DNA of 64,000 nucleotides from Phialocephala subalpina. Taxonomy: Eukaryota > Ascomycota > Leotiomycetes > Helotiales > Mollisiaceae. The notes under the pieces were generated by a model. That model made no database searches. It was not told the DNA's origin and was given only the letters and a program-made list of their open reading frames with translations. Shown here piece by piece: positions 1 through 13,547 of the stretch. Location of the stretch: positions 1,070,267 through 1,134,266 of the forward strand of contig FJOG01000009.1 in NCBI GenBank assembly GCA_900073065.1, in the 5' to 3' direction. The first letter of the stretch is position 1. The number at the start of each line of letters is the position of its first letter. The translations under genes were made by a program, and so were the position numbers.

Positions 1-2
1 AG

Positions 3-938
3 CGTTCTGGGCTGAGTGTTCAGACTTCGGGGCCACTTAGTACGTTTCCCGAGGTTGAGGTTGAGGTTGAGCTTCAGGTCCCGGCAAGATTTCATCAAAC
101 TCAGGAGAAAGAGAAGGAGAAGAGTAAGGAGATAGATGGAGGTGGAGGGATGGGGCTTGAGGTGAAGAAACACCGAAGAGAGTCTCGAGAATTATCACAG
201 CCTCTACATATCAGCGAGCACCTCGCATCTCCCGACCCTGTACGTCCCCGCGCCTCTACTCGAAGCTCATTCGGTCTTCCTATCCCCATCCCTATTCCTC
301 ACCTCAACTCCCTGACCACACTCACCAATCCATTCAATGGAAGCGAAACAGCCGGTCTAGCAGCGCAGCAAAAACGTCGCGAGTCCTCCACCAAAAGAAG
401 CCCTTCCACTTCTACAAACATGACTAGAAATAGTTCGCAGCAAATCGCGGAGGTCGTTGGTGAGACGATATTGCATAGTAAATTGAGTGTTAGTGAGGTT
501 AGAGAGATAGCTTTGCAGCAAGCGAGGGTGAGTAGGGAGTTGAAGCGTCTCATGGCCGAGCAGGAGGAAGGTAGAGACGATATTGGAGATGATCTGGGGA
601 AGAGAAAAGGGAAAGAAAGAGATGGGAACGGGATAAGCGTTGGGTATGTTAATGTTTATGGACCGGAAGTGAGCACAGCGAGCTTGAGTGAGAGTGGGAG
701 CGAGACCTTCAGACCTACTACTAGTGGAAAGGGAAGCCCAGGGAGTGCGAAAGGAAGTAGCAGACCTGGGAGTTCAAAGAGCAGTAAAGGGAAGGGGAGT
801 GTGAGATCCAAGAGTGCGAGTCCAGGTGTGAGACCTGGGAGTGCGGGTGTGAGATATGGGACTGCGAGCACTGATTTGAGAGGAGCTTTTATGGTGGAGG
901 TTACGAATTTGGAGCATGAGCATGAAAACAAGTTTTGA
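3..938 (+). CDS. C-terminal part of a Ser/Gly-rich protein, 5' end outside the window
   Basis: The frame is open from the first bases of the window to a TGA at 936-938, so this is the 3' end of a gene that starts upstream. The visible 311 residues contain an acidic Val/Glu run, a charged segment, a short likely helix (around SVSEVREIALQQARVSRELKRL in the middle), then a low-complexity tail of SPGSAKG / RPGSSKS / VRPGSAG type repeats. No catalytic domain is visible and I do not recognise the family. An ATG at 150 lies in frame but nothing marks it as the true start. Codon use and absence of stops make coding likely; the function is unknown. Confidence 0.6.
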   Translation, partial: RSGLSVQTSGPLSTFPEVEVEVELQVPARFHQTQEKEKEKSKEIDGGGGMGLEVKKHRRESRELSQPLHISEHLASPDPVRPRASTRSSFGLPIPIPIPHLNSLTTLTNPFNGSETAGLAAQQKRRESSTKRSPSTSTNMTRNSSQQIAEVVGETILHSKLSVSEVREIALQQARVSRELKRLMAEQEEGRDDIGDDLGKRKGKERDGNGISVGYVNVYGPEVSTASLSESGSETFRPTTSGKGSPGSAKGSSRPGSSKSSKGKGSVRSKSASPGVRPGSAGVRYGTASTDLRGAFMVEVTNLEHEHENKF

Positions 939-1610
939 GGTTGGACCTGGTGAGGGAAGGTACGCTGTCTAAATTTCTTTCTTTTGTTTCTGTGGTAGAT
1001 CTTTGGGAAACTAGTAATAGGGTATAATGAATTTACATATCTTCACCTCGAAAGGTGATTCAGGTGTGACACTGCATACCAAACTGTTGTTTGAAATTGA
1101 AGGGACATTGCAGAAGTTTGCAGAAACTTCTGCACGGAGAACGATTCGAACAAATCAACGACACGAAAACGCTTCAATGATCCTAAATACCAAGGGCATT
1201 CATCCAGAAACGGGCATACCAGACTTCAAATGTGTTGTCAAAACTTCGACCCACAGTGACTACATCACACAAACATCACTTGGAACAACATATCGAATGA
1301 ACGGTGCCATTCTCTGTGTATTCAACCTCAACGTAACAATTCGTGGTATCTAAACTACATGCCACCCACATCCCATCCCTGACAGTATCCTGCCCTTTCC
1401 AAAAGCTTGTGCTTGCCTACTCCAAACGCCTCGCTGACTTGTATATGTACCTGTACGTAATCCCTCCCAATCATGCAGGTTAATGATAGTTCCCCTTCTC
1501 TTGACCATCTCTTGTCACCATTCATGTATAAACATTATCTTCGTGTTGGTCACCCATCGCTCAAATATCGGATCGATCACTCAGTCATTCCACCCCTGGA
1601 CCCCTCGTTG
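939..1610. other. Intergenic, convergent 3' ends
   Basis: Lies between the Ser-rich gene and the GPI protein, which converge here. It holds a 108-codon open stretch at 1027-1353 with no recognisable domain. I see no other feature; it probably holds the two 3' UTRs. Confidence 0.5.
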
Positions 1611-2444
1611 CTACCGCATGAGCATACAGGCCACGACCAATATCACCATCCCTAACATCGAGTCGCCTCCCATTCGACTCGCTCCACTTGATATATCGAA
1701 TGGACTTCCTCCTCCTGTGCCCCCGGAATCAGCGTTCGCTGCTGGGGTGGATTTAGTGGACGAGGTACTGGTCGCTACGGATCCTTTCTTGGAGCTCGAT
1801 GTCGAAGTCGAGGTCGTAGTTGTGCTTGATGCCGCAGAGCCTCCTCCAATACCTCCATCCGCTGATTCTATCGATGTGGAAGAAGATGATGATGTTGATG
1901 TCGTCTTGGTAGAAGTCGACTTCACCGTCACTGAGACCACCGAGGTCGAATGATGCTCAGAGCTGGTGCTAATAATCGATTGCGGGGCCGGTACAGAAGT
2001 TGTGGTCGCTGATGTCGTCTTTAATCCCAATCCTCCTGTATTTCCTCCACTGTTCGTCGGTATGGTCACCGAGACTGCTGGGCTGACTGCTATTGGTGTC
2101 GTAGATGACTTTAATATCGTAGAGGTCGTTGTGCTTGTGGTTGGGCACAAAGCTGCCACTATCCCTCCATTCTTGACGATGCCCAACAGTGTATTAGAGT
2201 TCACTGTGATCGATGCACATGAATCGACAACGTTCTGTGCCACCGTACTCAACGCTGCGATGCAGCCCGCCGAGCACCCATTGTTGAAATCAGACTTCGT
2301 GCATGTCGGTATTTGGCTATCGTATGTCAATTGACATGATAATGGTATGAGGATGGAAGTAATCTGCTGAAAGTTCGCAAGAGAGAGCGCATCCGCCGTA
2401 GGCAGGGCAAAGAGGAGTGTACTCGTAAGATGTTTCCGCCGCAT
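1611..2444 (-). CDS. Secreted Ser/Thr-rich GPI-anchored protein with a six-Cys N-terminal domain
   Basis: Uninterrupted 277-codon frame. The ATG at 2444 is chosen because it gives a signal peptide (MRRKHLTSTLLFALPTADA, cleavage near residue 19); the longer upstream frame lacks a better start. The mature N-terminus (about 20-102) has six cysteines at 37, 48, 57, 61, 76 and 100, so probably a disulfide-bonded domain. It is followed by about 140 residues of Thr/Ser-rich, likely O-glycosylated sequence. The C-terminus has a small-residue site (SSGASRMGG) and a hydrophobic tail (MLGMVILVVACMLM), the usual GPI-attachment signal. Likely a cell-wall or plasma-membrane surface protein. The Cys spacing does not fit CFEM (eight Cys). 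Function is inferred from architecture only. Confidence 0.75.
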   Translation of the reverse strand: MRRKHLTSTLLFALPTADALSLANFQQITSILIPLSCQLTYDSQIPTCTKSDFNNGCSAGCIAALSTVAQNVVDSCASITVNSNTLLGIVKNGGIVAALCPTTSTTTSTILKSSTTPIAVSPAVSVTIPTNSGGNTGGLGLKTTSATTTSVPAPQSIISTSSEHHSTSVVSVTVKSTSTKTTSTSSSSSTSIESADGGIGGGSAASSTTTTSTSTSSSKKGSVATSTSSTKSTPAANADSGGTGGGSPFDISSGASRMGGDSMLGMVILVVACMLMR

Positions 2445-4681
2445 TTTCGAAGATGTTGTCCACAAAACTCGCAAGCTGAGCTCGAAGAAAAAATGCGAAT
2501 TCGAACAGGTAGATTCCAAATCTGGGGTCGTCGACGATAGATACTCGAGTGACAGAACGAACGATGATAGCAGATGAACTAATGGCCAGGTACCAGCTTG
2601 GGCGTGTTCCCCACGGTGCAGGTGAAGTCGAATGGTTTGAGGGAATATGCTTATACAAGCAAAACGCAGCACGTCTCAGATCAATCGTTTTGATCGCCAA
2701 CCTCCCACGATAGCGCTTCGTTTGCGACGAGAGACGTCGGATGTGATCGGCCGAGCGTACTGGATTGAGGTACCTCAGTACCCTCAGTACCGCTTTGGGG
2801 GGCAGGTACCAAAATGCGTTCCTTAAATTCCGGAGAGCCTTCTACAAATAATGACGCAGGTCTTGGATAGGCCAATGCAGAGTGAAGTCGGATGAAGCAC
2901 AGATATGCGATACGGACCTGCGTGATCGGAATCTGCTGCAGATTTCTCTGGATGCGTACTTGTTCTTCTGTGAGGGGTTTGAATGCAACAATGCGGAAAG
3001 AACGTAGACAGTACCTCTGTACTGAGAAGTCGGAAGAAGATAACGGGGAAGAGGAAGGCGCGACGGGAGAACAGGAGACAGGAAGGAGACTCAGACAGGA
3101 GGTTTGAAGCTTTTCCAGCTCCGTGTAGAGGCGCTGCCTATCGTGACGTGAATATCACAGCCAACGGGAATCGGCTGGAAGTACTGGGTGGCATTGTGCC
3201 GCTCACAAACAAGAAGAAAAGATAAGAGATTATTGGACGAATGCAAGGCATCGTCCTCGAAATAACCAATCATGGACCCGGGTTGTATCCTGCAGTTTAT
3301 TCTTCCTCGGGCCTGAAACTTGTGTGCTGGGAAAATCGTTTCAGGAGTTTGAGGTTGGAAGTCGAGCGCGGGCTGCGATTGGGATTAAGTAGCGGCTGAT
3401 AGTCGGGCGTCCCCTAAGTTGTTTTTGGCCTTCCTGTTTACCCCTGACTAGCCGCTCCTGTCAAGTATGCCTGCCAAGGAGAGGATTTTAGCAAACGAAC
3501 ACCGTGGATAGAGTAACCATCTCCATTGGCCAAATCGACCGCTGTTCCCCCAGATTCTCCTTCTCACCACAGATGCTCAGACTTTGATCTTCTTCGAGAT
3601 TCCCGCATCACGGAGTGCAGCTGCAACTCGAGATGTGTTCCTTTTGGAAACTGTGACAGTCTGTGTATCTCCAGCCTCTACTTTATGGAGACGAGGACCT
3701 TAATGATGGCAGCTTGACGTCTCCAGGTTGCTCGTGGCAGGATACGACCTTGGCTATGGTCATAGTTGTTTCAACTCCTCAAATCGGCTGTCAAACGACT
3801 CGGATATCTCTTATCATACCAGGTGATGCTAATGTTCGGGCCAGTCTGAAGAAACAAAATGTCGCATGGGAATCCTGTTCTTGCTGCTGGTGATGCTCTT
3901 TTCGTTTCTCCTCTGTCCGTGATATTAGCCTGACGGTACGGTATTGCATCTCTACTCGGCCTAGAGCCGCGCTATTGATCTTAATGTTGCTAGACTTCGG
4001 ATGTGACATTCGAAGGAATTGAGGATGTCACCGGCAAAAGACATGGTGCAAGTGGTGAAATACCAGTGGCTGAGTGAAGGTTGTATGCGTCGAATTCCTT
4101 CGACTCTCTGGGATCACGGCAACACTGCTCCCCCGAAGGAAGTGTGCGATATCTAAGGATGTCCTCTCGTCTGATTCACCAGATTGTTGGTATCGGGATT
4201 AAAGAATAGCATGTGTGTTGCCAAGGCTGGGTGCACTCGATTCCTTCAACTTGTAAGGAATGACCGGAGGAAACAAATGAACAAAATCCACTAAATAACT
4301 TTGGAAAACTTGAAGAAGCAGTGCAAGTCCTTACTTGAGATTTCTGTTCAAGAAAATATAATCAATTAAGATCAAAAGTCTCGTCATAAGAGAAGTGTGG
4401 ACCGTTGGCTGGGTGGGTCCATTACGCCTCTATGATTGGCCACTCTAGAATAACAGCCTCGCCAAACAAGTTTCCCGCCTCTCAGCCTCGCGCATCTGAA
4501 AGACAATGGTAAAGACATCGCGAACTTCACAATAGCATCACCAACAATACCCACATCAACTCTCGCATAGACGACCATAAAAGAAAATCCTCTTCGCTCT
4601 TCCAAATTCAATTCGAAGCTTCGCACACGCACAAATTTCAAGCAACAACAACAACAACTGCGAAATCAAAACAACGTCTCA
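2445..4681. other. Long intergenic region, no supported gene
   Basis: About 2.2 kb between divergent genes. Short open frames occur in every frame but none has a domain, a coherent intron set or a convincing start. An imperfect inverted motif is seen: TCGAAGGAATTGA near 4010 and TCGAATTCCTTCGA near 4090. It probably holds both promoters. Confidence 0.4.
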
Positions 4682-5287
4682 ATGAATTCTTCAACGCCTT
4701 CCTCATACAACTCCAAGTCAAATCCGACGTCACACACAAACGGGAACCCCAAAACAAAACATCGCACCATGGCAAGCTCGCCAGTCCCAACAGCGAACCC
4801 AATCACACCCACAACACCCGCGACACCCCTCCGAATCCCAAAAGCTGTCGCTACCTACAACCAAGACACGCAAGACTACGACCTGCGATCACAAATCAAC
4901 ATCCAACTCCTCGACACTGGACATATCCACACGTAAGTCCTTTTTGCCAACTATAGACCCAGCTCCAAACCAGACAAATGGCACATTATTCCCCCGATAG
5001 TAACTAACCTCCCTCCCAGAATTCACGAAGCACTCCTCCACGCCCTGCATGCCCACCCCTCCGACTGGCCCTCCCGAATCCAAGCACACGCCCTACAACT
5101 CCTGCGGAGCGGAGAGATCACAAGTTTTCCGAAGTTAGTGGAGCGGGTTCTGGCGGATATAAAGCGGGATCAGAAGCGGGGAGCTGATGTCGGACTTGCG
5201 ATACCCGCCGCTGTCGTGGAGGAGGGAGTGAGGGTCACCAAGGACAGTTTGGAACAAGTTTGTGAAGTCATTGGCGGCAATGACTGA
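4682..5287 (+). CDS. Conserved small protein of unknown function, two exons
   Basis: Model join(4682..4932, 5020..5287), 172 aa. The intron has donor GTAAGT, branch site CTAAC and acceptor CCCAG; it joins in phase 2 and keeps a clean frame to a TGA at 5285-5287. The first 50 residues are Ser/Thr/Pro/Asn-rich and likely disordered. From about residue 60 there is a compact alpha-helical domain (TYNQDTQDYDLRSQINIQLL, then IHEALLHALHAHPSDWPSRI and a helix ending LVERVLADIKRDQ). The even hydrophobic pattern and exact splice signals argue for a real gene. I do not recognise the family. It converges on CDC48, with 314 bp between stop codons. A second ATG at 4769 could be used. Confidence 0.7.
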
Positions 5288-5601
5288 GAGGCATTGGGCC
5301 GGACTTGCAGGTATGTTTGGGGAATTGGGAGGGATTGTAAGCTATAGAATGGTGACGAACATCACGGTATTCTGCTGTGGAACGGGTGTGGATAGGAAAG
5401 GCAATTCATAGTCACAGCAGCATGGTCATGGATGTACAAATAGAGAAGAACACGGGAGTTTCGGGAGGCAATCTAGCAATTCTCAAAAAATCTAAGTTAA
5501 GGTAGCTCTACCGACTCCCAACCAATTCCATGCATGCGTTTCGTTCGGGTCTTGTGAAATTTAGGAAAGTTGTAAAATACATGATGTGATTGATGCCCAT
5601 T
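5288..5601. other. Convergent intergenic spacer
   Basis: Holds the 3' ends of the small two-exon gene and of CDC48. No further feature seen. Confidence 0.4.
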
Positions 5602-8355
<2,754 letters not shown>

Positions 8356-9839
8356 GATGGAAGGCTGTGGATCGTCAAGATCAGGAACAGATGGAGGATT
8401 AGGTATTCTTTGTAAAAGACGCCGGGACAAGGCGCAAGAGTATGTCGAAGATGCTTCCGCCAAAGATCGAGGAATTCGAAGATGTTTGTGGGGAAAGAAA
8501 GATTGTGATGCGGGATGATTTATGAAGGTTTGGAAGTCACGACCAGATATCAAGAGCTCGATCCAGGGACTAGCCAGACTAGCTCGCCTAGCGTGTTCTC
8601 CCAGGTTCGAACAACGACCACCACCGCTTATGAGCTCACCAGGCATCACACACACGTAGGCTTCAGAGAGGCCTTGCGGCAACACAAAAGAACTGTTTCG
8701 GAGTTATGGGAGGCAACACGTGCGTCGTGGCAGACTGCAGATGAGGATATTTTCACGAACTCAACAATTTACTAGAGAGTGGCAAACAAACCACGATGGA
8801 CCAAGCATTGCCACGGGACGGAGCGCGAGTAATGGTTGCTATTTTGCCTAGGGCTTCTTTTACCTGTACAGCTGGCAGTTACGCAAATCTCGTCCAGTCA
8901 GTTTCAACAGCTACAGAAACGACTCGAAGTCACTGGCACTTGCGATTAATAGCTGTCCTTGCCTTCCGTCCCTATTCGATATTTCTCCATTCATCGAACG
9001 TGCAGGCTCGGATCATGCTTTCACAGTTGAGATGCATTGCTTATCCGCGGTCAGTGAATGCGCTAGACTGCCCTCTGCAACCTTGGTGGTTCAGATTCAA
9101 GCGTCAAAAGAAGAGTCAGAATCGGAATTACGAGGTGCTGTTCGGTGGCACCTCGAAGGATTTGGTCGTGCGTAGCCTTGATCGAAGTATATCCTCGTTT
9201 TTGGCGGGCCGAGGTGCCTCCTCCTTGACACTGGAATAGGCGATTTTTTCGGTTAAGAACACCTCTTGGTGCATCCTGGGGCTCGAGCTCGAAACGGTCC
9301 AGGATCCTAGCACTCTCAAGTTGAGCGTCTGTCATGGTCATACTTTCTACAGTCTGCAAGGGGTACTGCTATTGAATTTGGGTTTGCTTTGCTCTCTTCA
9401 ATCATACACTTTCTCCCTATTGTCAGCCCTCATGCCAAGTTTCCTGCTTGCTCCTTAGCTATCAGCCTGAATTTACCTTGCTCAACACTCAACCTCTTCA
9501 GACTACCACTGCTTGCTGGTACGGTGTTGGGTATTGGTCGAATGTCTAGGCGAGGCTGCGACTTTGAGAACACTGTGTAAAAAGTCTTAAGTAATTCCCC
9601 CCCTCATAATTCTAGCCTGGTTGTTGTGATCTATTGTACTTCTCGACGTCCAGTACCCGCATAGCTGGATGGGCTAGTGTCAAAATCCTGCAGGCACGAA
9701 CCACAACACTTCTTGTCCATATCATGCCAATTCCCTTCCTTACACGGAACACATTCGCCCTAAAAACCTTAAAGAACTCTTCGACTTCCCTTTTCCAAGC
9801 GCATCTATACAATCGTGGGGGGACAGTACCTCAGACCTT
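8356..9839. other. Intergenic region upstream of CDC48
   Basis: Holds the CDC48 promoter. Open frames at 8796-9239 (plus) and 9063-9359 (minus) overlap each other and show no domain; I do not call them. Towards 9840 it grades into the tail of the decayed 2EXR-like gene. Confidence 0.4.
8778..8814. promoter_or_regulatory. Pair of oppositely oriented GTGGCAA motifs upstream of CDC48
   Basis: AGTGGCAAA lies at 8778-8786 on the plus strand and GTGGCAA on the minus strand at 8808-8814, about 425-460 bp upstream of the CDC48 start. In yeast, Rpn4 binds the proteasome-associated control element GGTGGCAAA, and CDC48 is among its targets. The core here matches, with one change in the first base of the left copy. 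Use by this fungus is inference; a 7-mer can occur by chance. Confidence 0.35.
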
Positions 9840-10499
9840 ATGTTCAGAGATGATTTCGTTGAGATATTCGATCAGTATGGGATGGGATGGAAGAGGCGGT
9901 CAGAGCTTAGCCTTGACCCAGTCATATTCCGATTCTTCCATTGGCCTGGAAAAGTTAGGCAGGAAAAATTTCAAGGTAGGACTTCTCTTCGCGGGTTCGA
10001 TAATAGCAGAGGAAGTAGGGTCCGGGGCCTCAATATTTCCCCAAGGACCGAATAAATCCGGGCTGCATATCAAGAAAATATCATTTTAATTATCGACAAA
10101 ATAGCCAATAGTTTGCATCTCTTCAGCAACATGATTATAATCTTCGGTGATGATCCATTTGTATCGTTTGAGGGCGTGGTTTCGTGGGTCTTGGCATGTG
10201 TGGAGTAAGGTTGGTATCTTGTTCGTTCTGTTCCACCACTCATGGGGCTTGAATACGGTGACTCGAGGACCGATAGAGTCGACCGCAGGTTCCCGAATAG
10301 CATCTCTCACCTTCAGGAGGTGAGATGAAGCTCTCCAAAATTTGGAAAAACATCGGCGAGCGTCGGGGGTAGTGTGGAACTCGGGTCCTTGATGATGAGT
10401 ATCGAGACTTGATTTTGGAGCGCGGAGAAGAAGAGTTTCTGATAACTGAAACTTCAGCGGTACTTTTTGGTAGAGAGCGGGCCTTGTGTCGTTGGACAA
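9840..10499 (-). pseudogene. Decayed 2EXR-domain-like gene
   Basis: The minus strand carries the signature of the fungal 2EXR family (often annotated 2EXR domain-containing protein, function unknown) in broken form. The conserved block GPRVTVFK..PTLLHTCQDPRNHALKRYKW reads in one frame near 10150-10280. The start of that domain is split over three frames near 10300-10355: VFPNFGEL in one, PPE in a second, VRDAIRE in a third, so at least two frameshifts. A TAA at 10086-10088 then interrupts the frame just after YFVDN, and sequence continues in the same frame (NDIFLICSPDLFGPWG) to a TGA at 9900. No ATG opens the frame. The boundaries are approximate. Confidence 0.6.
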
Positions 10500-10921
10500 G
10501 TCTAGCGTCAGTTTTTGTCCGGACCCAACTTGTAATGAAGTATGGGACGGATTAGCCCCCCTTTGGGAGTCTGGTTCTCAAGACAAAACTTACTTCGAGT
10601 TCATTCCATTTTCAAGACCTGATGCAGTTCTTATTTTCCTTGCTCAATTTGGATTTGTAACTGCTTTTGCGAGCTGTATGCCTTGTGAACTTCCCAAACT
10701 ACTGATGCCTAGATGGATGGTTGAAAGTGCGAAATACTGTGGATGAGCTTTCACTGCCGGGAATTCTGGATCTCAATGCCCATCAGCTTCCATCCCTCGA
10801 GCGCGAAACAAAAGTACCGCCAATGCTCAAGGATCAGAAAGCGTCACGCGTTTAGTCAAGCAACATCTTTCGAATATGTGGTATTCAAATTTGTTTGCTT
10901 CCTTGAAGTTCCTTCCGGTGT
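10500..10921. other. Short intergenic stretch
   Basis: Lies between the 2EXR-like relic and the 3' end of the oxidoreductase gene. The plus-strand open frame at 10486-10746 has no recognisable content. Nothing else seen. Confidence 0.35.
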
Positions 10922-12173
10922 TCAGTCGACGACAACCACGATCTTTCCTCCAGCAGTATTCTCATCCATAGCACGATGAGCGTCAACTATCTGGTCCATG
11001 GTAAATGTCTTGATAGGAATCTTCAGCGTTCCATCTACGACTCGTTGAGCAATTCGGTCAAGTGGTATTGCTTTGAATCTATGTGAGCCGAAGCCTGCAT
11101 AGGTTGTGAGATAGACGGATGTTGGGATGATGTGAGGGTTGAAGTTCTCGAATATCCACTGCACAATCTTAGCATGAGCATCGCCGAAATCTTAAAAAAG
11201 GTGGGACAGTGGGAGTCCATGTCCGTGGAATCCGAAAGAGAAGTGTTTATTTACCTTGCCTCCCACAATACCAGTCACGCAAACAACCCCATGAGCCTTA
11301 ACACACTTCAAACTATCCTCCAGCGTCACCACCCCCACCAGTTCCAAAACCTTCGAGACCCCCTCCAGATACCTCTTCCTCACCTCCTCAGCAATACTCC
11401 CACCATCAATGAAAACCTCCTTAGCACCATTCTCCTTCAACATAGCTTCGCGTTCCGGTTTCCGAGTTGTAACAGCAACAGAAGCACACATATCTTTAGC
11501 AAGAGCAGTGGCAGCGAGTCCGATGGATGTTGTTCCTCCTCGAATTAGCAGGGTGTCGGATTTTTGAAGTTGGAGGGACTCGAAGAGAGAGCCCCAGACT
11601 GTTTGCATCATTTCTGGGAGGGCGCCGAGTTGTTCCCAGGATAGCTTGGTCTTGACTACTTGGACTTGGTTGGAGGGGACGCAAGTGTATTCGGCGTAGC
11701 CACCTGATTTTTGGAGTCAGTATCTTTCCTTGAAGTTTTTCGAGAAACCGAGTAAAGTGTGCCTGAAGTACAGGCATATTGGTGTTGCTTACCGTCGAAG
11801 TTACGGCCCATGCCTCCCATGCATGTTCCAACAACATCGCCTTTGTTGAATTCTCCTCCCGGTGCTTCTTCTACTTCTCCGACTGCTTCGATACCGAGAA
11901 CTCGAGGAAATTTGACATCAGCTCCAGAATGTCCTCTACATAGAAACCAAGTCAGCACTTGAGCCCATTCGACAAAAATAATATACTCATCGTCGAGTCG
12001 GAAATTAAAGACTGTTCATACTGTCTGGTAAACATTTCAGATCTGTTCAGGCCAAAGGCTTTGACACGGATGAGAACCTGCCCTGCTACTGGCACTGGCT
12101 TGGTCCATTGTTGCACCTTTAGAACTTCCGGACCACCTGCTTCGTGGATGACGACGGCTTTCATTGTTGCCAT
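10922..12173 (-). CDS. MDR-superfamily zinc-less alcohol dehydrogenase / quinone oxidoreductase-like protein, four exons
   Basis: Model complement(join(10922..11158, 11255..11703, 11793..11935, 12022..12173)), 326 aa, normal for this family. It starts MATMKAVVIHEAGGPEVLKV, the typical opening of zeta-crystallin-like oxidoreductases. A GroES-like domain follows (GQVLIRVKAFGLNRSEMFTR; FPRVLGIEAVGEV), then a Rossmann NAD(P)H domain with TLLIRGGTTSIGLAATALAK, an AxxGxxG-type variant, and the closing segment GKIVVVVD. The structural-zinc cysteine cluster is absent, as in the zinc-independent quinone reductases. It likely reduces quinones or enones with NADPH in the cytosol; the true substrate cannot be told. 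All introns are 85-96 nt and phases agree. MKAVV three codons later is an alternative start. Confidence 0.88.
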
Positions 12174-13422
12174 TGCTCGGATATCATACAAGAACGACAA
12201 GTGTATCGAGTTGTAAAGAGGTTTAATACAGAGAATGAGCACTGGAAAGGTCTGGCCACAAGCTGCTTATATGTCGTCGAAGGATATACCTATTGTATCA
12301 CCTGAAGCTGGCAGCTATATTGTGTTCTCACAGTTCAGCTGTACATGATTGGATGGAGCTGTGAAGCGGAATTCCACGTCTGCTCCGTTCGGATACTCAT
12401 TTCCTGCTTAAGTCCGTCTCTCATGATAATAAACAAGTTGCGAACAACGAGACATTGCCTTCAGACCTGTAGAGAGTCTCATCCGCGGGCGTCAAGAGAA
12501 GAAGGAAAACATGCAAATGGGCGACTATTGATAAGAATAGAAGACCCAAACTGGAAACAGAAATGACGGATTATGAAATCTCTGGGTTACTCCTAGTTGA
12601 ACTTCCATAGTATCCCTGTACATGGCGTGACCCAGGAATGCCAGATAGACCGCATTATCATCTGCATGAAGTCACACTTCGCTTCTACACCTGGGAAAGG
12701 ATGTTTCCTCGTGTTTGAGAAAGCCGGATCAAAGCACCGATGCCCTACTGCACATGACTCTTCGAGAGATTCAATCAACATGACGGGAAGCCGAGATCTG
12801 GGTATTTGCTAGATTTGGTTGTACCATCATGCTGAGAGCCTCAATTACTGCTTCGAGAAGTCGTCTTCTTGTTCTGGTGCAAAAATAGGCAAGCAAGTGG
12901 ATAAGCTTTCCAAGACTGCTTCTTGGCAGTACGACCGATCGCGAGTCGGGCGTCTGCGAGTTTCCTCCTGCCTGCCGAGGGGAAGCCGCCCAACATCCTC
13001 ATCGATTAATCCCAATCCATCCATCCATCACCTCGAATCCTCTTCATCCGCGCTCTGCGGAAGTTTTCGAGTAAACACGTCTTGATTGAATTCCCACAAT
13101 CACTCACATCCACCCCCAGCACTCCGGAAGACGCACTGCATCTGGACCAAAGTTTAACCTTTCCGGCTAACAGGCGACCCTCAATTGGGAAAGCGCGACA
13201 CCAAACTGTCTCACCCTCAGACTTCCTTCCTCCTACGAGAAATACCTCGCTCGCCAGCAACAGCCAGCATTTCTCAAACAAAACCTTGACCACGGACCGT
13301 CAATCATTATCTAATCACCACATCTCAGTTGTGATTACCTCAAACCCTCGCTGGATCTGATTCTTCGAGCAGACGAGCGACGAGCGACGAGCGACGACCG
13401 TACCCGCCACCCGTCACGTACA
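12174..13422. other. Divergent promoter region between oxidoreductase and PalH genes
   Basis: No gene is supported. It contains one PacC-type hexamer GCCAAG (minus strand, 12922-12927) and a GCGACGA-type tandem run at about 13372-13397. The PacC core is short and expected by chance, so it is only a candidate for pH feedback. Confidence 0.35.
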
Positions 13423-13547
13423 ATGTCGACCCGGAATTGAGAGGATTCATGGAAGAGACCGCGGCAGGTCCGCAACATCACGATAATGGAAGCAAGGCAA
13501 ATCATCAACATCGCGAGGCCGACCAAGACTTCGACGATAACTTCTAG
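13423..13547 (+). promoter_or_regulatory. Two upstream ORFs in the PalH leader, the second overlapping the start
   Basis: uORF1 at 13423-13440 has five codons plus TGA. uORF2 at 13449-13547 has 32 codons plus TAG; it lies in a different frame from PalH and runs 62 nt past the PalH ATG at 13486. A ribosome that uses uORF2 cannot reach the PalH start by simple reinitiation, so leaky scanning would be required. Whether the mRNA starts upstream of 13423 is not visible in the sequence. Confidence 0.5.

Noticed and set aside
1027..1353. 108-codon plus-strand frame after the first gene
   Set aside because: No domain, lies in a 3' flank, and composition is unlike the neighbouring genes.
9063..9359. 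98-codon minus-strand frame with an overlapping second frame
   Set aside because: Contains a plausible ATG but no recognisable family and no intron linking it to other coding sequence.
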